This document shows positions 48,711 through 61,991 of a DNA stretch of 64,000 nucleotides, piece after piece (the first letter of the stretch is position 1; the number at the start of each line of letters is the position of its first letter). A program made the translations under genes and the position numbers. The DNA comes from Aphelocoma coerulescens. Taxonomy: Eukaryota > Chordata > Aves > Passeriformes > Corvidae. Location of the stretch: assembly GCF_041296385.1 (NCBI RefSeq), contig NW_027183804.1:3534001-3598000 (forward strand), in the 5' to 3' direction. The notes under the pieces were generated by a model. The model did no database searches, was not told the DNA's origin, and worked only from the letters and a program-made list of their open reading frames with translations.

Positions 48711-50924
48711 GGAAGCTGCTGGTGCCATTCTCAGCTTGAAGCCCTCTTTTGATGCAGCAGATGTTGCCAGCTGTGTTCAGCAGCTGTGGCTCAATGTTTC
48801 TGCAAAGCTTTTGTGTTCCTCATGGAACCAAGGAGCCTATGTGACACTGCAGGGGCTGATGGCATCAAGGAGACAATTGTGACAGTACAGAACCTCCTAG
48901 AAACAAGGCTCCATTGTGACACCGTGGGGAATCATGGACTCAAGGAGCCCATTGTGACACGGCCAGGCCGCATGGAACCAATGGTTCATTGTTACACTGC
49001 GGATTCAAGAAGACCATGGTGACACCACGGAGCATCATGGAACCATACGTCCATTGTGACACAGCGGGGCCTCATGGAAACGAGGGCACCATTGTGGCAA
49101 AGCAGGGCCTAATGGAAGCATGGAGAGCATTGGGACATTGTGGGGAATCATGGAAGCATGGAGAGCATTGTGACACTAAGGAAACTCCTGGAAGCAAGAT
49201 GACCACTGGCACATCATGGAACCTCATGGAAGCAAGCCTCCATGATGACTTTGGAGGGCCTCATGGAGCACAGGATCCATTGTGACACAGCAGGACCTGG
49301 TGCAACCAAGGAGCCTTTGTGATACTCCAGATGCGCATGGAAGCCAGGGTGCACTGAGACACAGCGGGGCCTTGTTGGAACCAAAGACACCTCTGCAAAA
49401 AGCAGGCGAGCTCATAGAAGCAAGGAGTCCATTGTTACAACATCAAACCTGTGGAACCAAGGGACCATTGTGACACTGCGGGGCCTCATGGAACCAATTG
49501 TCCATGATGACAATGCGGATCAAAGGAGACCATGGTGACACTGCGGAACCGCATGGAACCAAGGAGCCATTGTGACACAGTGGGGCCTCATGGAATCAAG
49601 GAGACCATTGTGACCCAGGTGTTGCATGTGAAGGCAAGGAGCCATTGTGACTCTTTGGGCTTCTTCCCTTGAGCTCTGCAGCTGGCTGTCCCAGCCCAGC
49701 GCACCATGTGCCACCTGCTCTCCTCAGGGCTCTGCCTGCACACAGCCCCAGGAGAAGTTTTCCTGTTTGCAAGGAAAGAATGGAAAAGCCTGAGCAGGTT
49801 TCCTAAACAACAAACCCCGCTCAGGAGCCACATGCTCAGTACAGGCTGCCTGGAACGATGGCCCCTTTCTACAAGGGTCAGTGTGAGCAGGAATGATCTC
49901 TGGGAGCAGAATTCTCAGAGTCTTTCCACTGAATTCTCTGTGCCTGTGTCTTGGGGTGACTTTAGGATGTGTATCCCCTATGGCTGCTCTATGCCCAGAA
50001 GTTAACTTGGTGCATTTCTGTGCCTTTCAACTGAGCCTGAGAGGGGGGAGAGGAAAAAAAACCGGACAAACTTCTCAGAGCGTTTGTTCAAGGACACACA
50101 TACACACTCCTCTGCATCCTGCTTGCAGCAAGGGTGGAGGAAGCAACCTTCTTGCTTTTGAGCCAGTTTTCAGCTCCTTTTCTCTGCAGGGAGATGGAGA
50201 GTTGAACTTTGTTCTCCTGGGACTTTGGGGTTTTTTTTCCCTTCTTCTCTTCTTGACTGTTTCAACATCAGACCACACTGGGACAATTTTCGCCCGAGGT
50301 GGGGGCCCTGAATGTGGGCCCATGAGCCAGCTCCAAGGAGGAGGAGGGAGACTACACCTCCAGAAGTGTTGGGGTTCCTCCCCCCTGCCATGAGGTCATG
50401 GGAGAGGGGACCCTGGGGTAGAGGCATGGCCTGGGCACAGGGTCTCCCTGCTCCCTGCTCACATGTGCCCTAATCCTGTTCAGCACTGGTTATTTTGTGT
50501 TGCCCTGTGCCAGGAGGGCCCTGCTTGTCCCGGGATTGCTCAGTTCTTTGGCAGTGCCCCGCCCATGTGGCTGGAGAAGAAAGAGCTCTGAAACTTCTCT
50601 CAAGAATCGCTCCCTATTTCTTTCCACGGGCCTCGCTGTCTAGGGATGTTTCAGGAGACCCCACTGAAACACGGAAGGACTCTCCAATTATCCCAGCTTT
50701 CTCTCCACAGCGAGAGGTTTGAATATTTAGCATTGTTATCCTTTTCCTGTGTGTTTGTTAAATAAAGAGTTTCTATCTGTTTCACTTTCTTCCAAGGAAA
50801 ATTCTTTTTTCCCGAACCTGGTGGGGGAGGGCTGGGTGTAACCTGCCTTCAACCAGAGGATATTTTCCTCCAGATTTGTCCAGACCGGCACAGCCTGTCC
50901 TTTCCCTGGGTCTCTGTTGCAGAT
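48711..50924 (+). repeat. Array unit 23 (class A haplotype)
   Basis: 2,214 bp. It is the third copy of the unit 5 allele set (units 5, 18, 23). Confidence 0.97.
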
Positions 50925-53137
50925 GGAAGCTGCTGGTGCCATTCTCAGCTTGAAGCCCTCTTTTGATGCAGCAGATGTTGCCAGCTGTGTTCAGCAGCTG
51001 TGGCTCAATGTTTCTGCAAAGCTTTTGTGTTCCTCATGGAACCAAGGAGCCTATGTGACACTGCAGGGGCTGATGGCATCAAGGAGACAATTGTGACAGT
51101 ACAGAACCTCCTAGAAACAAGGCTCCATTGTGACACCGTGGGGAATCATGGACTCAAGGAGCCCATTGTGACACGGCCAGGCCGCATGGAACCAATAGTC
51201 CATTGTTACACGGCGGATTCAAGAAGACCATGGTGACACCACGGAGCATCACGGAACCATAGTCCATTGTGACACAGCGGGGCCTCATGGAAACGAGGGC
51301 ACCATTGTGGCAAAGCAGGGCCTAATGGAAGCATGGAGAGCATTGGGACATTGTGGGGAATCATGGAAGCATGGAGAGCATTGTGACACTAAGGAAACTC
51401 CTGGAACCAAGATGACCACTGGCACATCATGGAACCTCATGGAAGCAAGCCTCCATGATGACTTTGGAGGGCCTCATGGAGCACAGGATCCATTGTGACA
51501 CAGCAGGACCTGGTGCAACCAAGGAGCCTTTGTGATACTCCAGATGCGCATGGAAGCCAGGGTGCACTGAGACACAGCGGGGCCTTGTTGGAACCAAAGA
51601 CACCTCTGCAAAAAGCAGGCGAGCTCATAGAAGCAAGGAGTCCATTGTTACAACATAAAACCTGTGGAACCAAGGGACCATTGTGACACTGCGGGGCCTC
51701 ATGGAACCAATTGTCCATGATGACAATGCGGATCAAAGGAGACCATGGTGACACTGCGGAACCGCATGGAACCAAGGAGCCATTGTGACACAGTGGGGCC
51801 TCATGGAATCAAGGAGACCATTGTGACCCAGGTGTTGCATGTGAAGGCAAGGAGCCATTATGCCACTTTGGGCTTCTTCCCTTGAGCTCTGCAGCTGGCT
51901 GTCCCAGCCCAGCGCACCATGTGCCACCTGCTCTCCTCAGGGCTCTGCCTGCACACAGGCCCAGGAGAAGTTTTCCTGTTTGCAAGGAAAGAATGGAAAA
52001 GCCTGAGCAGGTTTCCTAAACAACAAACCCCGCTCAGGAGCCACATGCTCAGTACAGGCTGCCTGGAACGATGGCCCCTTTCTACAAGGGTCAGTGTGAG
52101 CAGGAATGATCTCTGGGAGCAGAATTCTCGGAGTCTTTCCACTGAATTCTCTGTGCCTGTGTCTTGGGGTGACTTTAGGATGTGTATCCCCTATGGCTGC
52201 TCTATGCCCAGAAGTTAACTTGGTGCATTTCTGTGCCTTTCAACTGAGCCTGAGAGGGGGGAGAGGAAAAAAAACTGGACAAACTTCTCAGAGCGTTTGT
52301 TCAAGGACACACATACACACTCCTCTGCATCCTGCTTGCAGCAAGAGTGCAGGAAGCAACCTTCTTGCTTTTGAGCCAGTTTTCAGCTCCTTTTCTCTGC
52401 AGGGAGATGGAGAGTTGAACTTTGTTCTCCTGGGACTTTGGGGTTTTTTTTCCCTTCTTCTCTTCTTGACTGTTTCAACATCAGACCACACTGGGACAAT
52501 TTTCGCCCGAGGTGGGGGCCCTGAATGTGGGCCCATGAGCCAGCTCCAAGGAGGAGGAGGGAGACTACACCTCCAGAAGTGTTGGGGTTCCTCCCCCCTG
52601 CCATGAGGTCATGGGAGAGGGGACCCTGGGGTAGAGGCATGGCCTGGGCACAGGGTCTCCCTGCTCCCTGCTCACATGTGCCCTAATCCTGTTCAGCACT
52701 GGTTATTTTGTGTTGCCCTGTGCCAGGAGGGCCCTGCTTGTCCCGGGATTGCTCAGTTCTTTGGCAGTGCCCCGCCCATGTGGCTGGAGAAGAAAGAGCT
52801 CTGAAACTTCTCTCAAGAATCGCTCCCTATTTCTTTCCACGGGCCTCGCTGTCTAGGGATGTTTCAGGAGACCCCACTGAAACACGGAAGGACTCTCCAA
52901 TTATCCCAGCTTTCTCTCCACAGCGAGAGGTTTGAATATTTAGCATTGTTATCCTTTTCCTGTGTGTTTGTTAAATAAAGAGTTTCTATCTGTTTCACTT
53001 TCTTCCAAGGAAAATTCTTTTTTCCCGAACCTGGTGGGGGAGGGCTGGGTGTAACCTGCCTTCAACCAGAGGATATTTTCCTCCAGATTTGTCCAGACCG
53101 GCACAGCCTGTCCTTTCCCTGGGGCTCTGTTGCAGAT
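50925..53137 (+). repeat. Array unit 24 (class D)
   Basis: 2,213 bp. It matches unit 19 at every marker read, including A734 and the B-to-A switch between 1427 and 1516. It ends the second copy of the five-unit block. Confidence 0.97.
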
Positions 53138-55351
53138 GGAAGCTGCTGGTGCCATTCTCAGCTTGAAGCCCTCTTTTGATGCAGCAGATGTTGCCAGCTG
53201 TGTTCAGCAGCTGTGGCTCAATGTTTCTGCAAAGCTTTTGTGTTCCTCATGGAACCAAGGAGCCTATGTGACACTGCAGGGGCTGATGGCATCAAGGAGA
53301 CAATTGTGACAGTACAGAACCTCCTAGAAACAAGGCTCCATTGTGACACCGTGGGGAATCATGGACTCAAGGAGCCCATTGTGACACGGCCAGGCCGCAT
53401 GGAACCAATGGTCCATTGTTACACGGCGGATTCAAGAAGACCATGGTGACACCACGGAGCATCACGGAACCATAGTCCATTGTGACACAGCGGGGCCTCA
53501 TGGAAACGAGGGCACCATTGTGGCAAAGCAGGGCCTAATGGAAGCATGGAGAGCATTGGGACATTGTGGGGAATCATGGAAGCATGGAGAGCATTGTGAC
53601 ACTAAGGAAACTCCTGGAACAAAGATGACCACTGGCACATCATGGAACCTCATGGAAGCAAGCCTCCATGATGACTTTGGAGGGCCTCATGGAGCACAGG
53701 ATCCATTGTGACACAGCAGGACCTGGTGCAACCAAGGAGTCTTTGTGATACTCCAGATCCGCATGGAAGCCAGGGTGCACTGAGACACAGCGGGGCCTTG
53801 TTGGAACCAAAGACACCTCTGCAAAAAGCAGGCGAGCTCATAGAAGCAAGGAGTCCATTGTTACAACATAAAACCTGTGGAACCAAGGGACCATTGTGAC
53901 ACTGCGGGGCCTCATGGAACCAATTGTCCATGATGACAATGCGGATCAAAGGAGACCATGGTGACACTGCGGAACCGCATGGAACCAAGGAGCCATTGTG
54001 ACACAGTGGGGCCTCATGGAATCAAGGAGACCATTGTGACCCAGGTGTTGCATGTGAAGGCAAGGAGCCATTGTGCCACTTTGGGCTTCTTCCCTTGAGC
54101 TCTGCAGCTGGCTGTCCCAGCCCAGCGCACCATGTGCCACCTGCTCTCCTCAGGCCTCTGCCTGCACACAGGCCCAGGAGAAGTTTTCCTGTTTGCAGGG
54201 AAAGAATGGAAAAGCCTGAGCAGGTTTCCTAAACAACAAACCCCGCTCAGGAGCCACATGCTCAGTACAGGCTGCCTGGAACGATGGCCCCTTTCTACAA
54301 AGGTCAGTGTGAGCAGGAATGATCTCTGGGAGCAGAATTCTCGGAGTCTTTCCACTGAATTCTCTGTGCCTGTGTCTTGGGGTGACTTTAGGATGTGTAT
54401 CCCCTATGGCTGCTCTATGCCCAGAAGTTAACTTGGTGCATTTCTGTGCCTTTCAACTGAGCCTGAGAGGGGGGAGAGGAAAAAAAACTGGACAAACTTC
54501 TCAGAGCGTTTGTTCAAGGACACACATACACACTCCTCTGCATCCTGCTTGCAGCAAGAGTGCAGGAAGCAACCTTCTTGCTTTTGAGCCAGTTTTCAGC
54601 TCCTTTTCTCTGCAGGGAGATGGAGAGTTGAACTTTGTTCTCCTGCGACTTCGGGGGTTTTTTTTCCCTTCTTCTCTTCTTGACTGTTTCAACATCAGAC
54701 CACACTGGGACAATTTTCTCCCGAGGTGGGGGCCCTGAATGTGGGCCCATGAGCCAGCTCCAAGGAGGAGGAGGGAGACTACACCTCCAGAAGTGTTGGG
54801 GTTCCTCCCCCCTGCCATGAGGTCATGGGAGAGGGGACCCTGGGGTAGAGGCATGGCCTGGGCACGGGGTCTCCCTGCTCCCTGCTCACATGTGCCCTAA
54901 TCCTGTTCAGCACTGGTTATTTTGTGTTGCCCTGTGCCAGGAGGGCCCTGCTTGTCCCGGGATTGCTCAGTTCTTTGGCAGTGCCCCGCCCATGTGGCTG
55001 GAGAAGAAAGAGCTCTGAAACTTCTCTCAAGAATCGCTCCCTATTTCTTTCCACGGGCCTCGCTGTCTAGGGATGTTTCAGGAGACCCCACTGAAACACG
55101 GAAGGACTCTCCAATTATCCCAGCTTTCTCTCCACAGCGAGAGGTTTGAATATTTAGCATTGTTATCCTTTTCCTGGGTGTTTGTTAAATAAAGAGTTTC
55201 TATCTGTTTCACTTTCTTCCAAGGAAAATTCTTTTTTCCCGAACCTGGTGTGGGAGGGCTGGGTGTGACCTGCCTTCAACCAGAGGATATTTTCCTCCAG
55301 ATTTGTCCAGACCGGCACAGCCTGTCCTTTCCCTGGGGCTCTGTTGCAGAT
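53138..55351 (+). repeat. Array unit 25 (class C, private allele cluster)
   Basis: 2,214 bp. It has no C338, T604/C623, A734, C1019, G1207 and G5T8. Alleles found only here and in unit 27 are TTTGCAGGGAAAG near 54194, ACAAAGGTCAG near 54297, CTCCTGCGACTTC near 54640, CCTGGGTGTTTG near 55172 and GGGTGTGACC near 55261. A change private to this unit is GGAACAAAG near 53617. Confidence 0.97.
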
Positions 55352-57564
55352 GGAAGCTGCTGGTGCCATTCTCAGCTTGAAGCCCTCTTTTGATGCAGCA
55401 GATGTTGCCAGCTGTGTTCAGCAGCTGTGGCTCAATGTTTCTGCAAAGCTTTTGTGTTCCTCATGGAACCAAGGAGCCTATGTGACACTGCAGGGGCTGA
55501 TGGCATCAAGGAGACAATTGTGACAGTACAGAACCTCCTAGAAACAAGGCTCCATTGTGACACCGTGGGGAATCATGGACTCAAGGAGCCCATTGTGACA
55601 CGGCCAGGCCGCATGGAACCAATAGTCCATTGTTACACGGCGGATTCAAGAAGACCATGGTGACACCACGGAGCATCACGGAACCATAGTCCATTGTGAC
55701 ACAGCGGGGCCTCATGGAAACGAGGGCACCATTGTGGCAAAGCAGGGCCTAATGGAAGCATGGAGAGCATTGGGACATTGTGGGGAATCATGGAAGCATG
55801 GAGAGCATTGTGACACTAAGGAAACTCCTGGAACCAAGATGACCACTGGCACATCATGGAACCTCATGGAAGCAAGCCTCCATGATGACTTTGGAGGGCC
55901 TCATGGAGCACAGGATCCATTGTGACACAGCAGGACCTGGTGCAACCAAGGAGCCTTTGTGATACTCCAGATGCGCATGGAAGCCAGGGTGCACTGAGAC
56001 ACAGCGGGGCCTTGTTGGAACCAAAGACACCTCTGCAAAAAGCAGGCGAGCTCATAGAAGCAAGGAGTCCATTGTTACAACATCAAACCTGTGGAACCAA
56101 GGGACCATTGTGACACTGCGGGGCCTCATGGAACCAATTGTCCATGATGACAATGCGGATCAAAGGAGACCATGGTGACACTGCGGAACCGCATGGAACC
56201 AAGGAGCCATTGTGACACAGTGGGGCCTCATGGAATCAAGGAGACCATTGTGACCCAGGTGTTGCATGTGAAGGCAAGGAGCCATTATGCCACTTTGGGC
56301 TTCTTCCCTTGAGCTCTGCAGCTGGCTGTCCCAGCCCAGCGCACCATGTGCCACCTGCTCTCCTCAGGGCTCTGCCTGCACACAGGCCCAGGAGAAGTTT
56401 TCCTGTTTGCAAGGAAAGAATGGAAAAGCCTGAGCAGGTTTCCTAAACAACAAACCCCGCTCAGGAGCCACATGCTCAGTACAGGCTGCCTGGAACGATG
56501 GCCCCTTTCTACAAGGGTCAGTGTGAGCAGGAATGATCTCTGGGAGCAGAATTCTCGGAGTCTTTCCACTGAATTCTCTGTGCCTGTGTCTTGGGGTGAC
56601 TTTAGGATGTGTATCCCCTATGGCTGCTCTATGCCCAGAAGTTAACTTGGTGCATTTCTGTGCCTTTCAACTGAGCCTGAGAGGGGGGAGAGGAAAAAAA
56701 ACTGGACAAACTTCTCAGAGCGTTTGTTCAAGGACACACATACACACTCCTCTGCATCCTGCTTGCAGCAAGAGTGCAGGAAGCAACCTTCTTGCTTTTG
56801 AGCCAGTTTTCAGCTCCTTTTCTCTGCAGGGAGATGGAGAGTTGAACTTTGTTCTCCTGGGACTTTGGGGTTTTTTTTCCCTTCTTCTCTTCTTGACTGT
56901 TTCAACATCAGACCACACTGGGACAATTTTCGCCCGAGGTGGGGGCCCTGAATGTGGGCCCATGAGCCAGCTCCAAGGAGGAGGAGGGAGACTACACCTC
57001 CAGAAGTGTTGGGGTTCCTCCCCCCTGCCATGAGGTCATGGGAGAGGGGACCCTGGGGTAGAGGCATGGCCTGGGCACGGGGTCTCCCTGCTCCCTGCTC
57101 ACATGTGCCCTAATCCTGTTCAGCACTGGTTATTTTGTGTTGCCCTGTGCCAGGAGGGCCCTGCTTGTCCCGGGATTGCTCAGTTCTTTGGCAGTGCCCC
57201 GCCCATGTGGCTGGAGAAGAAAGAGCTCTGAAACTTCTCTCAAGAATCGCTCCCTATTTCTTTCCACGGGCCTCGCTGTCTAGGGATGTTTCAGGAGACC
57301 CCACTGAAACACGGAAGGACTCTCCAATTATCCCAGCTTTCTCTCCACAGCGAGAGGTTTGAATATTTAGCATTGTTATCCTTTTCCTGTGTGTTTGTTA
57401 AATAAAGAGTTTCTATCTGTTTCACTTTCTTCCAAGGAAAATTCTTTTTTCCCGAACCTGGTGGGGGAGGGCTGGGTGTAACCTGCCTTCAACCAGAGGA
57501 TATTTTCCTCCAGATTTGTCCAGACCGGCACAGCCTGTCCTTTCCCTGGGGCTCTGTTGCAGAT
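55352..57564 (+). repeat. Array unit 26 (class D)
   Basis: 2,213 bp. It is close to unit 24 but has C734 and G1729 (GCACGGGGTC). It forms the first half of the second copy of the 24-25 dimer. Confidence 0.97.
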
Positions 57565-59778
57565 GGAAGCTGCTGGTGCCATTCTCAGCTTGAAGCCCTC
57601 TTTTGATGCAGCAGATGTTGCCAGCTGTGTTCAGCAGCTGTGGCTCAATGTTTCTGCAAAGCTTTTGTGTTCCTCATGGAACCAAGGAGCCTATGTGACA
57701 CTGCAGGGGCTGATGGCATCAAGGAGACAATTGTGACAGTACAGAACCTCCTAGAAACAAGGCTCCATTGTGACACCGTGGGGAATCATGGACTCAAGGA
57801 GCCCATTGTGACACGGCCAGGCCGCATGGAACCAATGGTCCATTGTTACACGGCGGATTCAAGAAGACCATGGTGACACCACGGAGCATCACGGAACCAT
57901 AGTCCATTGTGACACAGCGGGGCCTCATGGAAACGAGGGCACCATTGTGGCAAAGCAGGGCCTAATGGAAGCATGGAGAGCATTGGGACATTGTGGGGAA
58001 TCATGGAAGCATGGAGAGCATTGTGACACTAAGGAAACTCCTGGAACCAAGATGACCACTGGCACATCATGGAACCTCATGGAAGCAAGCCTCCATGATG
58101 ACTTTGGAGGGCCTCATGGAGCACAGGATCCATTGTGACACAGCAGGACCTGGTGCAACCAAGGAGTCTTTGTGATACTCCAGATCCGCATGGAAGCCAG
58201 GGTGCACTGAGACACAGCGGGGCCTTGTTGGAACCAAAGACACCTCTGCAAAAAGCAGGCGAGCTCATAGAAGCAAGGAGTCCATTGTTACAACATCAAA
58301 CCTGTGGAACCAAGGGACCATTGTGACACTGCGGGGCCTCATGGAACCAATTGTCCATGATGACAATGCGGATCAAAGGAGACCATGGTGACACTGCGGA
58401 ACCGCATGGAACCAAGGAGCCATTGTGACACAGTGGGGCCTCATGGAATCAAGGAGACCATTGTGACCCAGGTGTTGCATGTGAAGGCAAGGAGCCATTG
58501 TGCCACTTTGGGCTTCTTCCCTTGAGCTCTGCAGCTGGCTGTCCCAGCCCAGCGCACCATGTGCCACCTGCTCTCCTCAGGCCTCTGCCTGCACACAGGC
58601 CCAGGAGAAGTTTTCCTGTTTGCAGGGAAAGAATGGAAAAGCCTGAGCAGGTTTCCTAAACAACAAACCCCGCTCAGGAGCCACATGCTCAGTACAGGCT
58701 GCCTGGAACGATGGCCCCTTTCTACAAAGGTCAGTGTGAGCAGGAATGATCTCTGGGAGCAGAATTCTCGGAGTCTTTCCACTGAATTCTCTGTGCCTGT
58801 GTCTTGGGGTGACTTTAGGATGTGTATCCCCTATGGCTGCTCTATGCCCAGAAGTTAACTTGGTGCATTTCTGTGCCTTTCAACTGAGCCTGAGAGGGGG
58901 GAGAGGAAAAAAAACTGGACAAACTTCTCAGAGCGTTTGTTCAAGGACACACATACACACTCCTCTGCATCCTGCTTGCAGCAAGAGTGCAGGAAGCAAC
59001 CTTCTTGCTTTTGAGCCAGTTTTCAGCTCCTTTTCTCTGCAGGGAGATGGAGAGTTGAACTTTGTTCTCCTGCGACTTCGGGGGTTTTTTTTCCCTTCTT
59101 CTCTTCTTGACTGTTTCAACATCAGACCACACTGGGACAATTTTCTCCCGAGGTGGGGGCCCTGAATGTGGGCCCATGAGCCAGCTCCAAGGAGGAGGAG
59201 GGAGACTACACCTCCAGAAGTGTTGGGGTTCCTCCCCCCTGCCATGAGGTCATGGGAGAGGGGACCCTGGGGTAGAGGCATGGCCTGGGCACGGGGTCTC
59301 CCTGCTCCCTGCTCACATGTGCCCTAATCCTGTTCAGCACTGGTTATTTTGTGTTGCCCTGTGCCAGGAGGGCCCTGCTTGTCCCGGGATTGCTCAGTTC
59401 TTTGGCAGTGCCCCGCCCATGTGGCTGGAGAAGAAAGAGCTCTGAAACTTCTCTCAAGAATCGCTCCCTATTTCTTTCCACGGGCCTCGCTGTCTAGGGA
59501 TGTTTCAGGAGACCCCACTGAAACACGGAAGGACTCTCCAATTATCCCAGCTTTCTCTCCACAGTGAGAGGTTTGAATATTTAGCATTGTTATCCTTTTC
59601 CTGGGTGTTTGTTAAATAAAGAGTTTCTATCTGTTTCACTTTCTTCCAAGGAAAATTCTTTTTTCCCGAACCTGGTGTGGGAGGGCTGGGTGTGACCTGC
59701 CTTCAACCAGAGGATATTTTCCTCCAGATTTGTCCAGACCGGCACAGCCTGTCCTTTCCCTGGGTCTCTGTTGCAGAT
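57565..59778 (+). repeat. Array unit 27 (class C, private allele cluster)
   Basis: 2,214 bp. It shares the private alleles of unit 25 but has C734 and a normal GGAACCAAG. A C-to-T change at the CpG near 59565 (ACAGTGAGAG) creates a stop in one of the short non-genic frames. It has T2201, where unit 25 has G. Confidence 0.97.
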
Positions 59779-61991
59779 GGAAGCTGCTGGTGCCATTCTC
59801 AGCTTGAAGCCCTCTTTTGATGCAGCAGATGTTGCCAGCTGTGTTCAGCAGCTGTGGCTCAATGTTTCTGCAAAGCTTTTGTGTTCCTCATGGAACCAAG
59901 GAGCCTTTGTGACACTGCAGGGGCTGATGGCATCAAGGAGACAATTGTGACAGTACAGAACCTCCTAGAAACAAGGCTCCATTGTGACACCGTGGGGAAT
60001 CATGGACTCAAGGAGCCCATTGTGACACGGCCAGGCCGCATGGAACCAATGGTCCATTGTTACACGGCGGATTCAAGAAGACCATGGTGACACCACGGAG
60101 CATCACGGAACCATAGTCCATTGTGACACAGCGGGGCCTCATGGAAACGAGGGGTTCATTGTGGCAAAGCAGGGCCTAATGGAAGCATGGAGAGCATTGG
60201 GACATTGTGGGGAATCATGGAAGCATGGAGAGCATTGTGACACTAAGGAAACTCCTGGAACCAAGATGAGCACTGGCACATCATGGAACCTCATGGAAGC
60301 AAGCCTCCATGATGACTTTGGAGGGCCTCATGGAGCACAGGATCCATTGTGACACAGCAGGACCTGGTGCAACTAAGGAGCCTTTGTGATACTCCAGATG
60401 CGCATGGAAGCCAGGGTGCACTGAGACACAGCGGGGCCTTGTTGGAACCAAAGACACTTCTGCAAAAAGCAGGCGAGCTCATAGAAGCAAGGAGTCCATT
60501 GTTACAACATCAAACCTGTGGAACCAAGGGACCATTGTGACACTGCGGGGCCTCATGGAACCAATTGTCCATGATGACAATGCGGATCAAAGGAGACCAT
60601 GGTGACACTGCGGAACCGCATGGAACCAAGGAGCCATTGTGACACAGTGGGGCCTCATGGAATCAAGGAGACCATTGTGACCCAGGTGTTGCATGTGAAG
60701 GCAAGGAGCCATTATGCCACTTTGGGCTTCTTCCCTTGAGCTCTGCAGCTGGCTGTCCCAGCCCAGCGCACCATGTGCCACCTGCTCTCCTCAGGGCTCT
60801 GCCTGCACACAGGCCCAGGAGAAGTTTTCCTGTTTGCAAGGAAAGAATGGAAAAGCCTGAGCAGGTTTCCTAAACAACAAACCCCGCTCAGGAGCCACAT
60901 GCTCAGTACAGGCTGCCTGGAACGATGGCCCCTTTCTACAAGGGTCAGTGTGAGCAGGAATGATCTCTGGGAGCAGAATTCTCAGAGTCTTTCCACTGAA
61001 TTCTCTGTGCCTGTGTCTTGGGGTGACTTTAGGATGTGTATCCCCTATGGCTGCTCTATGCCCAGAAGTTAACTTGGTGCATTTCTGTGCCTTTCAACTG
61101 AGCCTGAGAGGGGGGAGAGGAAAAAAAACCGGACAAACTTCTCAGAGCGTTTGTTCAAGGACACACATACACACTCCTCTGCATCCTGCTTGCAGCAAGG
61201 GTGGAGGAAGCAACCTTCTTGCTTTTGAGCCAGTTTTCAGCTCCTTTTCTCTGCAGGGAGATGGAGAGTTGAACTTTGTTCTCCTGGGACTTTGGGGGTT
61301 TTTTTCCCTTCTTCTCTTCTTGACTGTTTCAACATCAGACCACACTGGGACAATTTTCGCCCGAGGTGGGGGCCCTGAATGTGGGCCCATGAGCCAGCTC
61401 CAAGGAGGAGGAGGGAGACTACACCTCCAGAAGTGTTGGGGTTCCTCCCCCCTGCCATGAGGTCATGGGAGAGGGGACCCTGGGGTAGAGGCATGGCCTG
61501 GGCACAGGGTCTCCCTGCTCCCTGCTCACATGTGCCCTAATCCTGTTCAGCACTGGTTATTTTGTGTTGCCCTGTGCCAGGAGGGCCCTGCTTGTCCCGG
61601 GATTGCTCAGTTCTTTGGCAGTGCCCCGCCCATGTGGCTGGAGAAGAAAGAGCTCTGAAACTTCTCTCAAGAATCGCTCCCTATTTCTTTCCACGGGCCT
61701 CGCTGTCTAGGGATGTTTCAGGAGACCCCACTGAAACACGGAAGGACTCTCCAATTATCCCAGCTTTCTCTCCACAGCGAGAGGTTTGAATATTTAGCAT
61801 TGTTATCCTTTTCCTGTGTGTTTGTTAAATAAAGAGTTTCTATCTGTTTCACTTTCTTCCAAGGAAAATTCTTTTTTCCCGAACCTGGTGGGGGAGGGCT
61901 GGGTGTAACCTGCCTTCAACCAGAGGATATTTTCCTCCAGATTTGTCCAGACCGGCACAGCCTGTCCTTTCCCTGGGGCTCTGTTGCAGAT
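59779..61991 (+). repeat. Array unit 28 (divergent minisatellite head, A-like body)
   Basis: 2,213 bp. The head holds at least five changes seen in no other unit: GAGCCTTTGTGAC near 59900, GAGGGGTTCATTG near 60150, GATGAGCACTGG near 60266, CAACTAAGG near 60371 and GACACTTCTGC near 60456. The body has A937, G1036, A1207, CCGG, G1423/G1427 and G5T7. It is the most divergent head in the window. Confidence 0.97.

Larger units (their letters stand above)
30998..53137. repeat. Higher-order repeat: five-unit block in two tandem copies
   Basis: Units 15-19 (30998-42067) and 20-24 (42068-53137) carry the same alleles in the same order at every marker examined. All five corresponding unit starts are displaced by exactly 11,070 bp. 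Class order is B1, C, B2, A, D. I saw no difference between the two copies, but did not compare every base. Unit 14 differs from unit 19 and unit 25 differs from unit 20, so the shared block ends close to these limits. This is the signature of a recent unequal exchange or segmental duplication. Confidence 0.9.
50925..59778. repeat. Dimer repeat: units 24-25 recur as units 26-27
   Basis: Both members are displaced by exactly 4,427 bp. Units 25 and 27 share at least five alleles found nowhere else in the window, so their common descent is clear. A few differences have built up since (offset 734 in both pairs, 1729 in 24/26, 2001 and 2201 in 25/27), making this duplication older than the five-unit one, or partly overwritten by conversion. 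Confidence 0.85.
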
